A stretch of DNA of 64,000 bases from Chionis minor (taxonomy: Eukaryota > Chordata > Aves > Charadriiformes > Chionididae), in NCBI GenBank assembly GCA_013398295.1, contig VZSF01001145.1, forward strand, positions 1,516,081-1,580,080. The letters run 5' to 3'. Within the stretch, counting starts at the first letter, position 1; every line of letters begins with the position of its first letter. This document shows positions 1 through 12,000 of this stretch, piece by piece. The notes under the pieces are model-generated. The model was not told the DNA's origin. It made no database searches and worked only from the letters and a program-made list of their open reading frames with translations. A program made the translations under genes and the position numbers.

Positions 1-3000
1 TGGGATGGCAACTATATTAAATCTGGTTAGATAGTTAGGGTGGGTTGCTGTCATAAATCAGCCTCCGCCTGCCTTGTTGTGGTGGAAATGCAATCAATAG
101 TTGTTGCAACAGTTTATATCCTTAAAAACATTTCAAATTTTTAATCCTTCTCCAATTCATTAATATCCTGTCTATTTACTGCTTTGAAAAAAATCAAGCA
201 CATCATCATCTTTGAAATCTGCACTGTCACTTCAATAATGCATCAGTATGAATATTTGGAAGTTGTTAAAAAGGGGAATTATTTCATCATGATAAAAAAA
301 GAAGAATGAGAACAGCTCAGCTGAAAAGATTGCGTTGTCAGTTCTGATTTAATGTGTGAATAATGCTAGCAGGATGAGGAGAAATCCTCTCCCGGATAGA
401 TTGTTTTTATGTTGTTAGAGTCTGTGTACTGGGATTTACAGCTTGAAACTATTTTTTTTTTCAGAAGATAGTTGTAATGAACTGGGGTTTGTTTCGTTTC
501 TCTTGACTGTAAGGATCACCTGAGTGTCAATCATGCGGAAGCTTGAAGGTAGTTTGGATTAGAGGAAGTCAGATGAAAGTTTGGACCAAAAGCCGTACTG
601 CCTTCTCTCAAGTTCTTGTTGTGTGCCTTGTCGTTTAATTCTGGTCCTTAAATGGCGAGCTCCAGGAGGCAAGTGTCCCTGTGAGATTGCCAGCCTATTG
701 CAATGACTATATCTTCATTGTGAGTGGCGGTCTGGTAGCTCTTACCCTAGGGCCGTGGAGAAAAAGCGTGAAAATTGGACTTGCCTGCAACCTAAGAACT
801 CAGAAACTGAAATCAGGGGAACTACACTGAGTACCCTGGAGATGGGTGTAGCCATAAAATCCATTTGAAAAGTTCCTTTTTGCAAAGGCATAAGCAAAGA
901 AAGAATTTTTTAGAGGGTTAAAGAGCTGAAGGTTTGAGGACCCTTCTACCCCTTGCAGCAGTTTCTCATCTTTGAAGCCATTAAGCAACCTGGCCAAAGT
1001 TCTTCAGCCGATGTGAGTCAGCCAGTTCAGGTCTGAGGGTTACCTGGTTTCTGTGTGGAGAGCTGCACTTTGTTGCTTTCTAACCTGCTTCTGTGCCTGC
1101 ACTTTAACAGGGGAAAGCGATAGCCCCCATGTGTCCTTCTGTGCAGAGAAAGCACTGCGAATTTAAAAGCTTTTCTCCTCACCCAGTGATTATTCCCCCC
1201 CATCAATCTTTCACAGATGAAGAGGATACTTTGCTGGAAGTTTCCTGGGGAGGTAAAGGTGATGTTGGGCAGGCTCTTCTTGGCCATGAGCCTATGTGAA
1301 AAGCACACCCAAGTTTCTGGCTCCTTTCAGGCCTATAAAACACTATTCCTGCAGAAATACCCAACACAATGTACACCGAGAGCTCAGGTTCGTGGAGATT
1401 TTGCAAAGACTCTGCAGTCTGGACTCTTTCCAGTGAGAGCATTGTTTGACTTGGCTAAATGAGCCAGGTGATTAAAGAGAGGGTGAGATTAGCAGCTTGT
1501 TGGCATTTGATTTGTGAGTATTTTTATCCTGTGCACTTGGTTGGTTTTTTTTCTGATTACAGAAGTGAATTCCAGCCTTAGGATTTGAAAACTATGTTCC
1601 CCACAGATGCAAATTTAAAGAACAGCTAATAAATGCCTGTTATCCCAGGTAGTAGAAGGTCCCTCAAGGACAGAAGGCTACGAAGTCTGATGACTCATTT
1701 GAGCCATTGATGACCTTTGGTTCACCTACTGTTTTTTTGCATCAGATTATTCCTGCTCCTTCTCTTATGGCCTGGTGAAGCCCTCTTATGCAAAATATTA
1801 AAGAAGCAGACCTAGATTTGAGCCACTTTTTCCACAGATGGGACAACTTAAATCCTGCTTGTCAGGAATAGGGATATTGGTATCCTGGTTATTAATAACT
1901 TATCTAGTAATTAATTCCACCTTCTCCCCCCTCCCCCCCCCCCNAAACATTACAAACTAGCAAATAATTCCTTAGATGGAGTTTCAGCAGACAGTAAGAT
2001 GGAGCAAAAGAGGAAGAGACATCTGACAGAGCAAATGGTTCTTACAGAAGGGGAAGCTGGTTTTGCTCAGCTCCAGATTCAGGCACATAAATCCAGCTTT
2101 TGCTGAGGGTAGGAGTGGGATTCAACTTCCCACGTGGAGAGGCCAAGTAGCCAGAGCTTCTCATGGAGCTTGTGGATACAGTATGGCATCTGTGGAAGAC
2201 TCATGGGCTAAAGGAGAGCAGATGGAGGCCAGGGAAGGCAGCCTGGGACATCCAAACTGGCATCAGCTGGTTGTTGACTTGACCCTTAGATCTCCATTGA
2301 GACTTAGCTTAGACAACCAGCTAACTCCTGTATTTAGGTGCTAAAATGTAGGTATCTCTGAAGCTGAATCCCAATTTTAATGTTACCAAATTAAAAATAA
2401 AAGGGGTGTGTGTGTGAATTTTGACATACATTCATTAACTAGCTTCCTCCTTTGTGAGCTTGTCTGTCTGTCAAGCTGCCTGTCTGACCAAAGCAACCAG
2501 CATCTGCATTCCTCTGCTCTACTGCTGTTGAGGAGGTTTGTACTGCCAGACCAGTGCTATCAGTCAGTCTTTTTGTGATATGAATCCAAGTGTTCAGCTA
2601 TTAATGTATTTATTCAGTTGGCAAAACATTAGAAATGTTTTCAAGTTTCTCCTGAGCCTCTGACATAAAGGGTATGTTGTGTCACTTTTCATCAGCAAGA
2701 TATTTAAGAAGTTATTTGAGTCTAGGTCAGTCTTACAGCCCTTTTCAGTTTGATGTGAACTCTAGACCCAGAATTAATCATAGGTTGTGAGCCCTGTAGA
2801 GAGAACGGGGATGGTTGGGGAAGAAAAGGCTTTTCTCCAAGGTCCTAAATCATAGTGGGGGTCTCCTTTTTCCTTTTGTGGTTAATAAGCAAGCACCTGG
2901 CTCTGCAAAAGGATTTCAGTGCCTCTTTCCTACACTTCTCTTAAGGGGTTGAGATCTTAAGGCATCTCAAGTTCTGAAGGTGTTTGCAATGCTTCTCCAT

Positions 3001-3060
3001 TTATGAGCAAAGTAATCATTGCAAAGAAGCGTTTTCTGCAGATCCTTGGCTAAAAAGCTT
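1..3060. other. Unique noncoding sequence, no gene seen
   Basis: The stretch reads as ordinary vertebrate noncoding DNA. All frames are broken by frequent stops; the largest open frames are under 100 codons and match no family I know. It contains a poly-C run with an ambiguous base near 1944, a short GT run near 2406-2416 and a few CTGT units near 2463-2475. An octamer-like ATGCAAAT lies near 1608 but has no supporting context. I see no interspersed repeat that I can name. Confidence 0.6.
1924..1944. repeat. Poly-C tract with an assembly N
   Basis: A C-rich run, interrupted by two T residues, ends in a single N at 1944. Long C homopolymers are prone to sequencing and assembly error, so both the run length and the base at N are uncertain. 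No function is implied. Confidence 0.9.
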
Positions 3061-3145
3061 TGGCCCATGTGTTCAGGAGGTCACACTCAATGGCCACAAT
3101 GGTTCTTTCTGGCTTTCAACTCACACATCTCTATATCATTCTAGG
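3061..3145 (+). mobile_element. Old CR1 LINE 3' end fragment
   Basis: The stretch has the layout of a diverged CR1 3' end: a 'caggaggtcacactc' segment where CR1 tails have 'ggaggtcagactagatgatc', then 'aatggttctttctggctttcaac' in place of the usual 'ggtcccttctggccttaaa', then a degraded TCTAT-type terminus. This places the 3' end to the right, so the element is in sense orientation. It is 5'-truncated, as most CR1 copies are, and carries no coding sequence. The match rests on recalled consensus and the copy looks old. It lies about 180 bp from a second CR1 tail in the opposite orientation. Confidence 0.55.
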
Positions 3146-3319
3146 CCTCGTTCCTAATGTGTGAATTGTCTTGTCTGAGCCTGCCAAGCATGCGAAATAG
3201 TGGTCGGATTTGTAGCATGGATAACTGTTCTTAGAGGGCTTTAACCAAAGTCTACTAATACTTTTTCTCAGAGTAACTCAAGCGAAGTACAGAACCCAGA
3301 TGGCAGGAGATGAGTGGCT

Positions 3320-3412
3320 GGGGGATCATAGGATAATACAAGTTGGGAAGAGACCTCAGGAAGCCTCTTGCTCAGTCTCTTGCTCAAAGCAGGGTCGGCT
3401 ACAAGGTCACTT
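3320..3412 (-). mobile_element. CR1 LINE 3' end fragment, antisense
   Basis: The left edge reads 'gatcataggataatacaagttgg', the reverse complement of a CR1 3' terminus. 'agagacctcagga' and then 'cttgctcaaagcagggtcggctac' follow, a common avian CR1 tail pattern read from the far strand. Similarity fades after about 3412. The fragment is short, noncoding and moderately diverged. Its 3' end faces that of the sense fragment at 3061-3145, so these are two separate insertions. Confidence 0.75.
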
Positions 3413-6400
3413 CAGCAAACCCAGGCTGGCAGCAGCATTTGTTTCAGGAAGTTGCTATTTGAAAGTGTAGCTGCTTTGCTCTGCTCTCTATCCCCACTGT
3501 AATCCTGCACTTCAGTTTAGTGTTTGCAGCCTGAGTCTGGAGCATCCCCCATAGACTTTAGGTATTTTAAGCTCTTTGTCTATATGGACCCTTGATTTGT
3601 CTCTTTTTGTAGAGCCTGACTGTTCTTCAGTACTCATTGTCTAGTCTAGAAGTGGAGTGACTCATCTTCAAGCTCTGTCAAAAGAAAAAAATCCTACCAC
3701 TCTTGCCCATCACAGTTAATATTAAAGTTGTACTTCTGCTTCAGAATCAATTTTACTCCCTAAACTCATCCTCTCTGAAGGTGGCACTTGGAAAAATATG
3801 CCCAGTGAATTTCTGGGTTTTTCTTTCATTTGGTTAACTCTACACCTCAGGAATTTATAAATGAGATATCAAAAGGCTTGTCCCTTTCTCTATGTGTTTT
3901 GCACACTGCAGTGCTCATGAAACAAGCTGTCCATACAGGGACTGAAGGTGACCAAAGAACTGATGTTACAGGAAATGTTCCTATTGACCTCAGTGGTTTG
4001 GGGAATGAAGCTCACCACTAGACTGGACCAGAACTAGACCAAGATATGCCTTTGTTTGCCTGTCATTCATGAGGACAACCAGTTCAGCAAACCTGTCAGA
4101 CAATCGCACTTTGCTGAGGCCCAGATGACATGAGGGCCTCACTTTCTGTTCATTCCTGGTGAGCTCTGTGCATGTTCTGGGCTCAGAGTGAAATCACATC
4201 AGTGACCAGGAAAGTTATTTCCCATGGTTAGCTAGTAAGGATTGTTGTGACATCTTAGTAGGTTATTTTATCCAAAATGATTCAACCTTTCAGAGCCTGC
4301 TGGCTGGAGTCACAACAGCTCACGCTAGCAAGGAGCCACAGATCTCTTCACCTTCTCCTTTCACCGTGGTACTTCTGCACCTGATTTATTTGTTGCCACA
4401 TCTCTTCATTCTTGAAAAGTTTACCCATGCACCTCACTGAGAAGCATGGAAGACTGCCTATATGCCAATATATAAAAAACTTCTTCAGCAAGTGTATGCT
4501 GATGCCTGTTGTTTAAATCACAGCTACTTTGTGAAGATGAGTCTTTGGTATTAGATAAGGGGACCAAGGAGCACAGGTGAGATAAAGACTTATTCACCAG
4601 TTCTCTACATGGACAAGAACTAACCTTCTCAAAACCCAAATGCACAGGAAGAGGTACAGGAGGTTAATGGCAGTATCTGTCCAGGCCATTGGTATGATGC
4701 AGCCATTAAGGGAACTCTTGTGTTCCCAAGTTGTACTTCCAGGAAAGGGAGCATAAACGGCCTTGTAAATGGTATGATGAGTGCTTATCATGACTAAAGT
4801 ACTCATGCTCAGAAGGAATTGATGTTAAACTGGAAGTCACGTAGAGAATGTCAGCTAGGATGGCTGCAGGAAAGGAGAATGGATTGTCTGCAAGATGTCC
4901 AAAAGAGTTTGCTTTGGAACACCAAGCGTTTAAGAAAGGATGTGATGTTTGAGTGCTGTCATCCAGAGAGTAGCTTTTAAAATGCTGGTCCACAGAGCAC
5001 GACCAGCCTGATAGTGCAGAGCACAAAACCTGCAGAATCATTGATGCAGCAACATCCTCAGTGTTGTCTGCTCCAGGTGTGAGAATGTGGGTGAGTGGTG
5101 GTCTGTAAGAAGAGCCCTGATCTTAACTATGGGTCATTGGTCCAAGTTGTTTTGGACATCATTGGCAGGAATGGAAAGGGAAGGAAAACAGCTTCTGAAG
5201 TGATGATAGTGATGCAAGGACAGGTGAGCAGAGGCTGGACATGGGTATGCTGAAACTAGAAATATGAAGAAATCACTTATGTTCTGGCTTGCTCTACAGT
5301 GGGAAATGAGAAAGGAGGGGCAAGAAGCCAAACCAGTGTGATGTAAAGGCAGCATGAAACATAGCTCGGTGGCCCTTAAGGGTCCTTCACTCCTATGATC
5401 CACCTTCCTGGGATCCATTGATCACCTTTGCCATTGCAAACTATTTCAGCATTTTCTGTAAACAACCTGCACATTTTGGGCCATATTTATAATTCTGAGT
5501 GGAAAAATAAAGGAAGCAGAAAGACAAAGGAGATAGTGCAGATGTTCCTTTGTATTCTCTTTCTTCTTAGCTATCTCTTTTTATCCCTCCTTTTTTCCTC
5601 TCCTTTGATGTGTTCCTGGCAGTCCCTGCACAAGATTAATCATTTGAATGGGAGAAGTGCCACTTTGAGGTAATTGTGAAGTATTACATCCATGATCATT
5701 GCAAAAAGCTGAGGTGTTAAATTTAAAAATGCTGTGTTTGCAGAGCCTGGTGCTGATCTGCTGGCCTCCCTGCTCCGGAGAGAGACATTCCTGCTACCCA
5801 TATGGAGCAATGGACTTTACAGTGGCAGCTACCGTGCAGGAAAAAAGCCCCTTTTGTCATTTTTGGCAGCTCTGTGAAAAACCTCTGCTTAGTGGGCAAC
5901 AAAGACCCCCAAAGCAAAGAAGAAGGTAGATTATATTAAGTACATATTTGCAAATATTACAGTTAGCATTGTGTCAATTTGAGACCATACTATGCGTCCA
6001 GCGTAAGTGTGATCACCTTGTTGGAGAAAGCACAGGGTAGCAATAAAAAGACCCCAGAGAAGGGAAATGGAAATAATCAGCCCTATGAAAAAGCCTCTGT
6101 TGAAAGAAATGAATACAAAATGATGCTGTAAAGGTTGAGTCTATCACTCAGGCTTTCCTAGTCATTCTAGAGCAAGGACCCTCATAATGAAACACATTTT
6201 GAAGTGATGAAAGTGATGAAAGCAAACACCTCTGAACAAATACAGAAGTACCTGGAAAAACTTCAGCCAGGAGATTTTCTTGAGAAAAGCACAATGAATT
6301 AAAGGAATTGATACTTTTAAGAATAAAAAAAAAATCTGTCATTTCTCTGGCCTGAAAATGTAAGTAGGCGGCATGTTTCCAAATGCATAGTCATCACGTA

Positions 6401-9400
6401 GGAAGGGGACAGCAGGAGGGCTCATAGAAGTGCCTGGGTTGGGGACAGCTGGAGGGGAAGGAGCCAGCTGCAAAGGTGGAGACCTCCTCTTTGAGGTGGA
6501 GGAAGGTTTTAGTAAGCCCGAGAATATTTTTTAACAGGCTAGGAGCCAGTGGTTGTTTTAACACCTCGTTATTTTAAATTAGACTGAACTACCTCCAGCC
6601 GAGTCCTGCCTGAGAGGCAGATGAACTTTTGTGCCTTGGCCTCTAAGTTAGCAAGCTTTGGTCTGTCCTGGAAAGAAATCTTTCCTTCTGTGAGCAGCGG
6701 TGTGTGACTGCTGACTGTGAAGGTTGTCTACCTTCATCCTTGGTGCTGTTAGGACTGTGTATTAGACAGATGATTTTCTGGCTTTGATTTGGCAACCCCT
6801 GTAGAGCAGTTACTCCCCTGACTGCACGGACACTGATGTAGCCTAGCTCAGATTTAGCTTACTCAAAGCTAAGGCCACTTTGTACTTTTCTAACCAAACA
6901 TCAGGCAGGAGTGCTAGGTGGCCTAGGAAGGGCTGATGTTGCCCAGTGCAAGAATAAATTTTTTCCCTTAAGGATCAAAAACTTGTTACAGACAGTGCAG
7001 CAAGAAAATAAAAGTATTCCTGACTGCTTTCCCTGGCATATGTACTTTGAGTGCTCCTACCTGGATCCTTGCTCTCTCCTCGGAGAACTAGGCGAGTGGA
7101 CTGAGCTTCACATGGAAACCTGCCCCACCTACCATCCTGTCTGCTCCGAGCCAAGTACTCTCTAGAAAATAATGTCCTGACTTGGCAAGTTTACCCTAAG
7201 CATGAATCAATATGTCTACAAGACCTGCTTCCCTTTTGATATCGAGTACAAAAGAATATTGAAGGGACATATGGTTCTTTTTGTTAGAGCAATGTAGTCA
7301 AGTTTGAAATACTTTGTGAGTAGATAGTACTTTGAGACTCCCTGCACCACCTCTTCTGCACCTGGCCATTCAGTCTCTGAAGCAAGCTTGGTGGGGAGGG
7401 AGATGCAAAGTGGTTTTATAAACTGGATTATATTCTCTTATTCTGAAGCTCTGGAGGTTTTGAAGAACTTTTTAAGGACAATTCCTTATACAACTCCATC
7501 TGAGGCTCTTTCCACCCACACATTTTGCTCTCTCTGTTTCTCTCAAGATTTCCTTACATTTCCCTTCCCTTAATCCCATTTCATCTTTCTCTCAGTGCTC
7601 CACCATGTGCAATCATCTTGCTGACATGGTAGGTTTTTCGTTTTCCACTGAGAAATGACTCATTTATTACAGTAGGGGTTCCAGCTCTTCACCAACTGCT
7701 TACAGATGCCCTTTGAATTGAGCTTTGAATGGGCTTCATGAATAATAATACAAAAATAACCCAGTAATGTGATTTGACTTTGGCTCTTGGAAACTCATAA
7801 ATCATCTTAAGCACCATCAGTTAAAAAAGTCCACTGTGGAGAAGAGCATGCGTTTGCCAAGCCAGAAATAGGGTCTATGCAACCTGTTTACAAGACTTTT
7901 AAATCCAGACAAGTGAGGAAAGTAGGTCATTTTGATTGCACGTAGAGACTTGGACAGGGCATCCATTGCTTTGAGAGCTCAAAGACATCCATATCAACAC
8001 TGTGAAGATGTCACAGTCCAGATGGCTTGTGCCCAGCAGGGAATGGCACAGCTCAGAGGCAGAGGGTGTTGATGGATACCAGGCAGTCTGGGTTCAGGCT
8101 GCAGACATCTTCTCGCCCAGCGTGGAAGAGGGTCAGTGCAGGCTCACATAAGAGGTAAATCTCTAGAGCATCATATGGCAGGATGAGTGGTTTGGATTCG
8201 AGATCTCTTTTCCATTTCAAGAGGTGAGTGCAGGTAGACGGAGAATGACAGAGGTGGTTGACCAGCCAGCCCCAACGGGGTAACCAAAGAGGAGGCAATG
8301 AGGTGCTGCCTCTTTGGGCTGACTCATAGGGGACTGAGGGGAAGAGAGACCCAGCAGTCTTGGCTCTGCCTCTTGTTTATGACCTTGCTCCAACCTCATG
8401 GACAGAGGAGTGGGAAGGCTCCTCAGGTACGTGGAGGCCTACGAAGATGGGAAGATGAAGGGAATAAATTTGCTTTACGTGATCTGCTCTGCACAATGCA
8501 GCTATGTACCTTTACTTGCAGCTTATTTGTAAGCAACATTTTAGTCTCACTGGGCACATCCTCATGAATGCTTTGGGGTTAGTTTTTCTTCTTTTTCTAC
8601 CCTGTTATTCCTCAGTGAGTGCCAGGCAATGAACTAGTCCTAGTATTTTTTTATGTTTTTTCTTTGATTTCCTTTTCCGTTTCTCTCCTTTCAACCATTT
8701 AGCTATTTTTTTTTTTGGGGGGGGAGAGGGGGAAATGCTTCTTTTCATGAGATGCTCTTTTGTGAGAGTAGTCCACTTATAGTCCTCTTTTTGTGGGTGC
8801 CATGCTGTGTGTATAGTATATATGATTCCAGTAGTACCTTTCAGGCTGGAAAGGTCCAGTGTTACTGTGGGCTAGGATAGTCATGGTGCCACCAGTGTTA
8901 TAGCAAGATATGCCAGATTGCTTTTATTCCTTTCTGGTGACTTGATCTGAAATGCATGTGATGCATTTTTGGTGATGATGCTGAGTAAAGCCCAGAGAAG
9001 CAGATGGGGAGGAGAGTTTCATGCTTTGGCCAGATGTGAGGTGCAATTAGGAGGACTCAGGAGGAGCACCTAGCTTAGAGGTGAGGACTCCCTTACCTGT
9101 GTGTTAGTGGAAACAGGTGTAATTGCAGCCCAAGCAGGATGTGCATCTCAATAGGCAGTTCTAGCCCCAATGGTTTCACCTGTGCCAGTCTTTAAGCTGC
9201 ACCTGAAGCTGACCCTGAAGGAGCTCTGATTTTCTGGTGAGCTGATTGAAGAGTTTGAGCCCTCAACAGTTACTCCATCATCCAGTAGATTTATCTTTCT
9301 GTCACCAAATATTCTTTCTGTCCTCTAGCAGCCCCTCTCTGAAATGCTATATTGGTCTCGCAGGGACAGAGGTGAAAGGAGAAAGAGTGCTCCCTGACAC

Positions 9401-12000
9401 TTAAAGGTACTTTCCCTGCCTCTTTTTTGGTGTTTAGTGGCTGTTTGTTCTGCTAGTGAGGAATGATATAAATAGCAGAGCAGTGTCTCACCTGTAAGAA
9501 AGCTGTGGGTGAGCCTTAGCTTGCTCTCAAGCTGGTTGCTATTGCTTTGGCTGCATCTTTGGGAGCTGAATGTACAGCTGGTCTGGCAGTACTGAAGCCT
9601 GTTACTGCAAATCTTGGTCTTTTTGGCCCTAAACTGGCTGTGCATGTGTGAAACAGGACAGTAAAATTTGCTGTGCAAATGCTAGACTTGAGCCACCATC
9701 ACTGCAGATTCAAGGATCACTTATAGTCCTTTCCTTCATGGCCTGGTGAACACAGCAGTGTTTGATGGAGACTAGATAAATTATGATGAATAGAGCTGTA
9801 CGATAATGGGCTGGTTGCATCTCTGCCAATGTCATAGATCAAATTTGGTTCAGTGTTTCAATGTTTCGACTAAACTGATATTCTGAAATATTGTGTCTGC
9901 TAATTGTGACTTAAATGCTTGAACTCAGTGGAAACTTGGCGACTGACTGTGATTAATTATCATATTTTAGTACCGTTGATTCTATGGACCATAAAGTTTC
10001 TTTCAACAAAATGCCAGCTAAAGGGAAAGTTAAATGTATTAAAAGGCAGGAATGGTAAAATTGTCTGGGCAGAACACCAAGCTTAGGGTTGGCATTTTTC
10101 TTCTCCCTTGCTCTGCTGCTGAGTAACTATAATAAATTTCCTGGGTCTTTCTTTGCCTACTTCACCTATACCCGGCTCAGGAAAGGGATGGTCTCTTCAG
10201 ACCCATCTGTATGGTGCCTTGAGAAATGGGGCTGTAAATGCTGCAGTGTGTCTATGATGTGCTTCTCTAGTGAAAGTAATGGTAATTCAGTCCCCCCACA
10301 AACATGTCTAAAATACGGTTATATCTTAGAGCAAGCGCCAACCGAGGTGAGACAAATGCCAGCTAAGGAAGGTCATGGGTAAAACTAGGAGAGGTGAGGT
10401 GGATTTCCATGATGGCCTGAGAGTCAAGCAAGGTGGTGAGGGTGGTGGCACCAGTAGAGAAAGGAGAGACACTGGCACAGTGGGACCTCTCCCGGACAGT
10501 GACACCTCTCCCGTGTGCTGAAGGGAAGACCAGTGGCTTTCCTGTGTACAAAAACATAGAGAAACGTGGCTGGCTCATGGTGATCTTGGTGCAGCCTTTC
10601 AGGGGACCCACACTATGCCCCTGACTGCTGCTCTCCGATATATTATTTTCATTGCTCAGCCTGATCTAGTGGCAGCCAGACAATAATCAGGGCCAATTCC
10701 TTCTATTTCTTCCTGTATTAAGCTCAAAATCACTTCCTTGTGACCTGTGCTGCACACTTTTAAGACAGGGTTTTCTTGGCAGTGAGACCACCTACTCGTG
10801 GTGTTTGCTCCCCTGTGCTGCTGCAGTTACCTGCTCCATCAGTGAGATGGAACAGGTTAAATACAACCCCGTTTCCATGGTGTCTTTTGGGAAACAAGGG
10901 GCTTAATTGCTCCTTTTGTTAAAAGGAGAACATTTGGAGGACCCATTGGTTTTACCAATGAATTTTGGGACTGTCTGTGGACTTTAGGCCTCTTCAAAGA
11001 CACCTCTCAGCATAACATTTTAAATGAGATTATTTCTATCTGATACCACTTCTCGTGTTTGCGTAGTGGTAAGAACAGCAGGGACAAATACAGGAGATGG
11101 CTTGATCCCTGTTAACGTTCTGTGCCACGTTATTTCCTTGTGCTGAGCAGGGGGATTAAAGATACTGACCTTGTCCAGCTAGAGAGTTCGGGCAAAATCT
11201 GTAGAACCTGTGTCAGCAGGCTTTAGTATCGACATGAAATAATACTGAGGGCTGAATCACAGTTTATAGTGGGAAGTGAGGTAGGCTGTGAAGAAGATGT
11301 TGAAAACTAGCAAATTTACTAGCTGTAACTATCCTTTAAATACTTCCAGCTTAGGTGCTGGTGGGCAGTGGAGGAGGTGTAGGAGACAACACCAGCAGCT
11401 CTGCACAGGTGAGGGCACAAGCCATGACTTCTCAGGGCAGAGGTGGGTCAGGGTAGTGTGCCAGGGTCCAGCTCCAGATGACACGAGGACCGACAGGAAC
11501 TTGGGTAAGGCCTGTGGCCAAAATGGCATTCTTAGCACTGGGAGAACCAAACTGTGAGTATGGTAGAAAGTATTTCTCTTTCCTAGACCCACCTTCATAG
11601 GAGAGAGATTGGCCTGGCTGTGGCATGGATTGAGAAGATAATGATCAAGGAAAACTTCCTGGAGGGCCCAGTGACATTGAAGGATGCATAGGGCTTCCAT
11701 AGGTTCTGTATGGTTTGTGCCAGGCTGTCCGATACCCCAGGGCACCCCAGATGGACCAAGGTACCAATTTTGGGCATTGAATTGTGCCTGTGTATGTCTC
11801 TTCATCTTCTGTACCTCAGATGGGATCTGTACTCTGCTTCCCATTAAACAGTTTGGGAGCCGTATAGACCCACCAAAATCTTTGTCTGGTGCTCACAAAA
11901 TCAGCTTCTGTTTCATTACAGCCAAGTCCTCCCTTCCCTACTGGAGCACTTTTGAGAGGTTTTCAAGGCAATTAAGATGGGGTCTCTATGTGCTTTTTTA
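3413..12000. other. Unique noncoding sequence, no gene seen
   Basis: About 8.6 kb with no recognisable gene or named repeat. The open frames (for example 4706-5041, 9325-9678 and 11329-11844, all on the minus strand) are isolated, overlap frames on the other strand and show no domain, signal peptide or splice framing that I can support. The 171-codon frame at 11329-11844 is the longest outside an element. Low-complexity spots include a T run followed by G and GA-rich sequence near 8708-8732. A good splice-donor-like GTGAGT sits near 8223 but I could not pair it with an acceptor. Confidence 0.6.
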
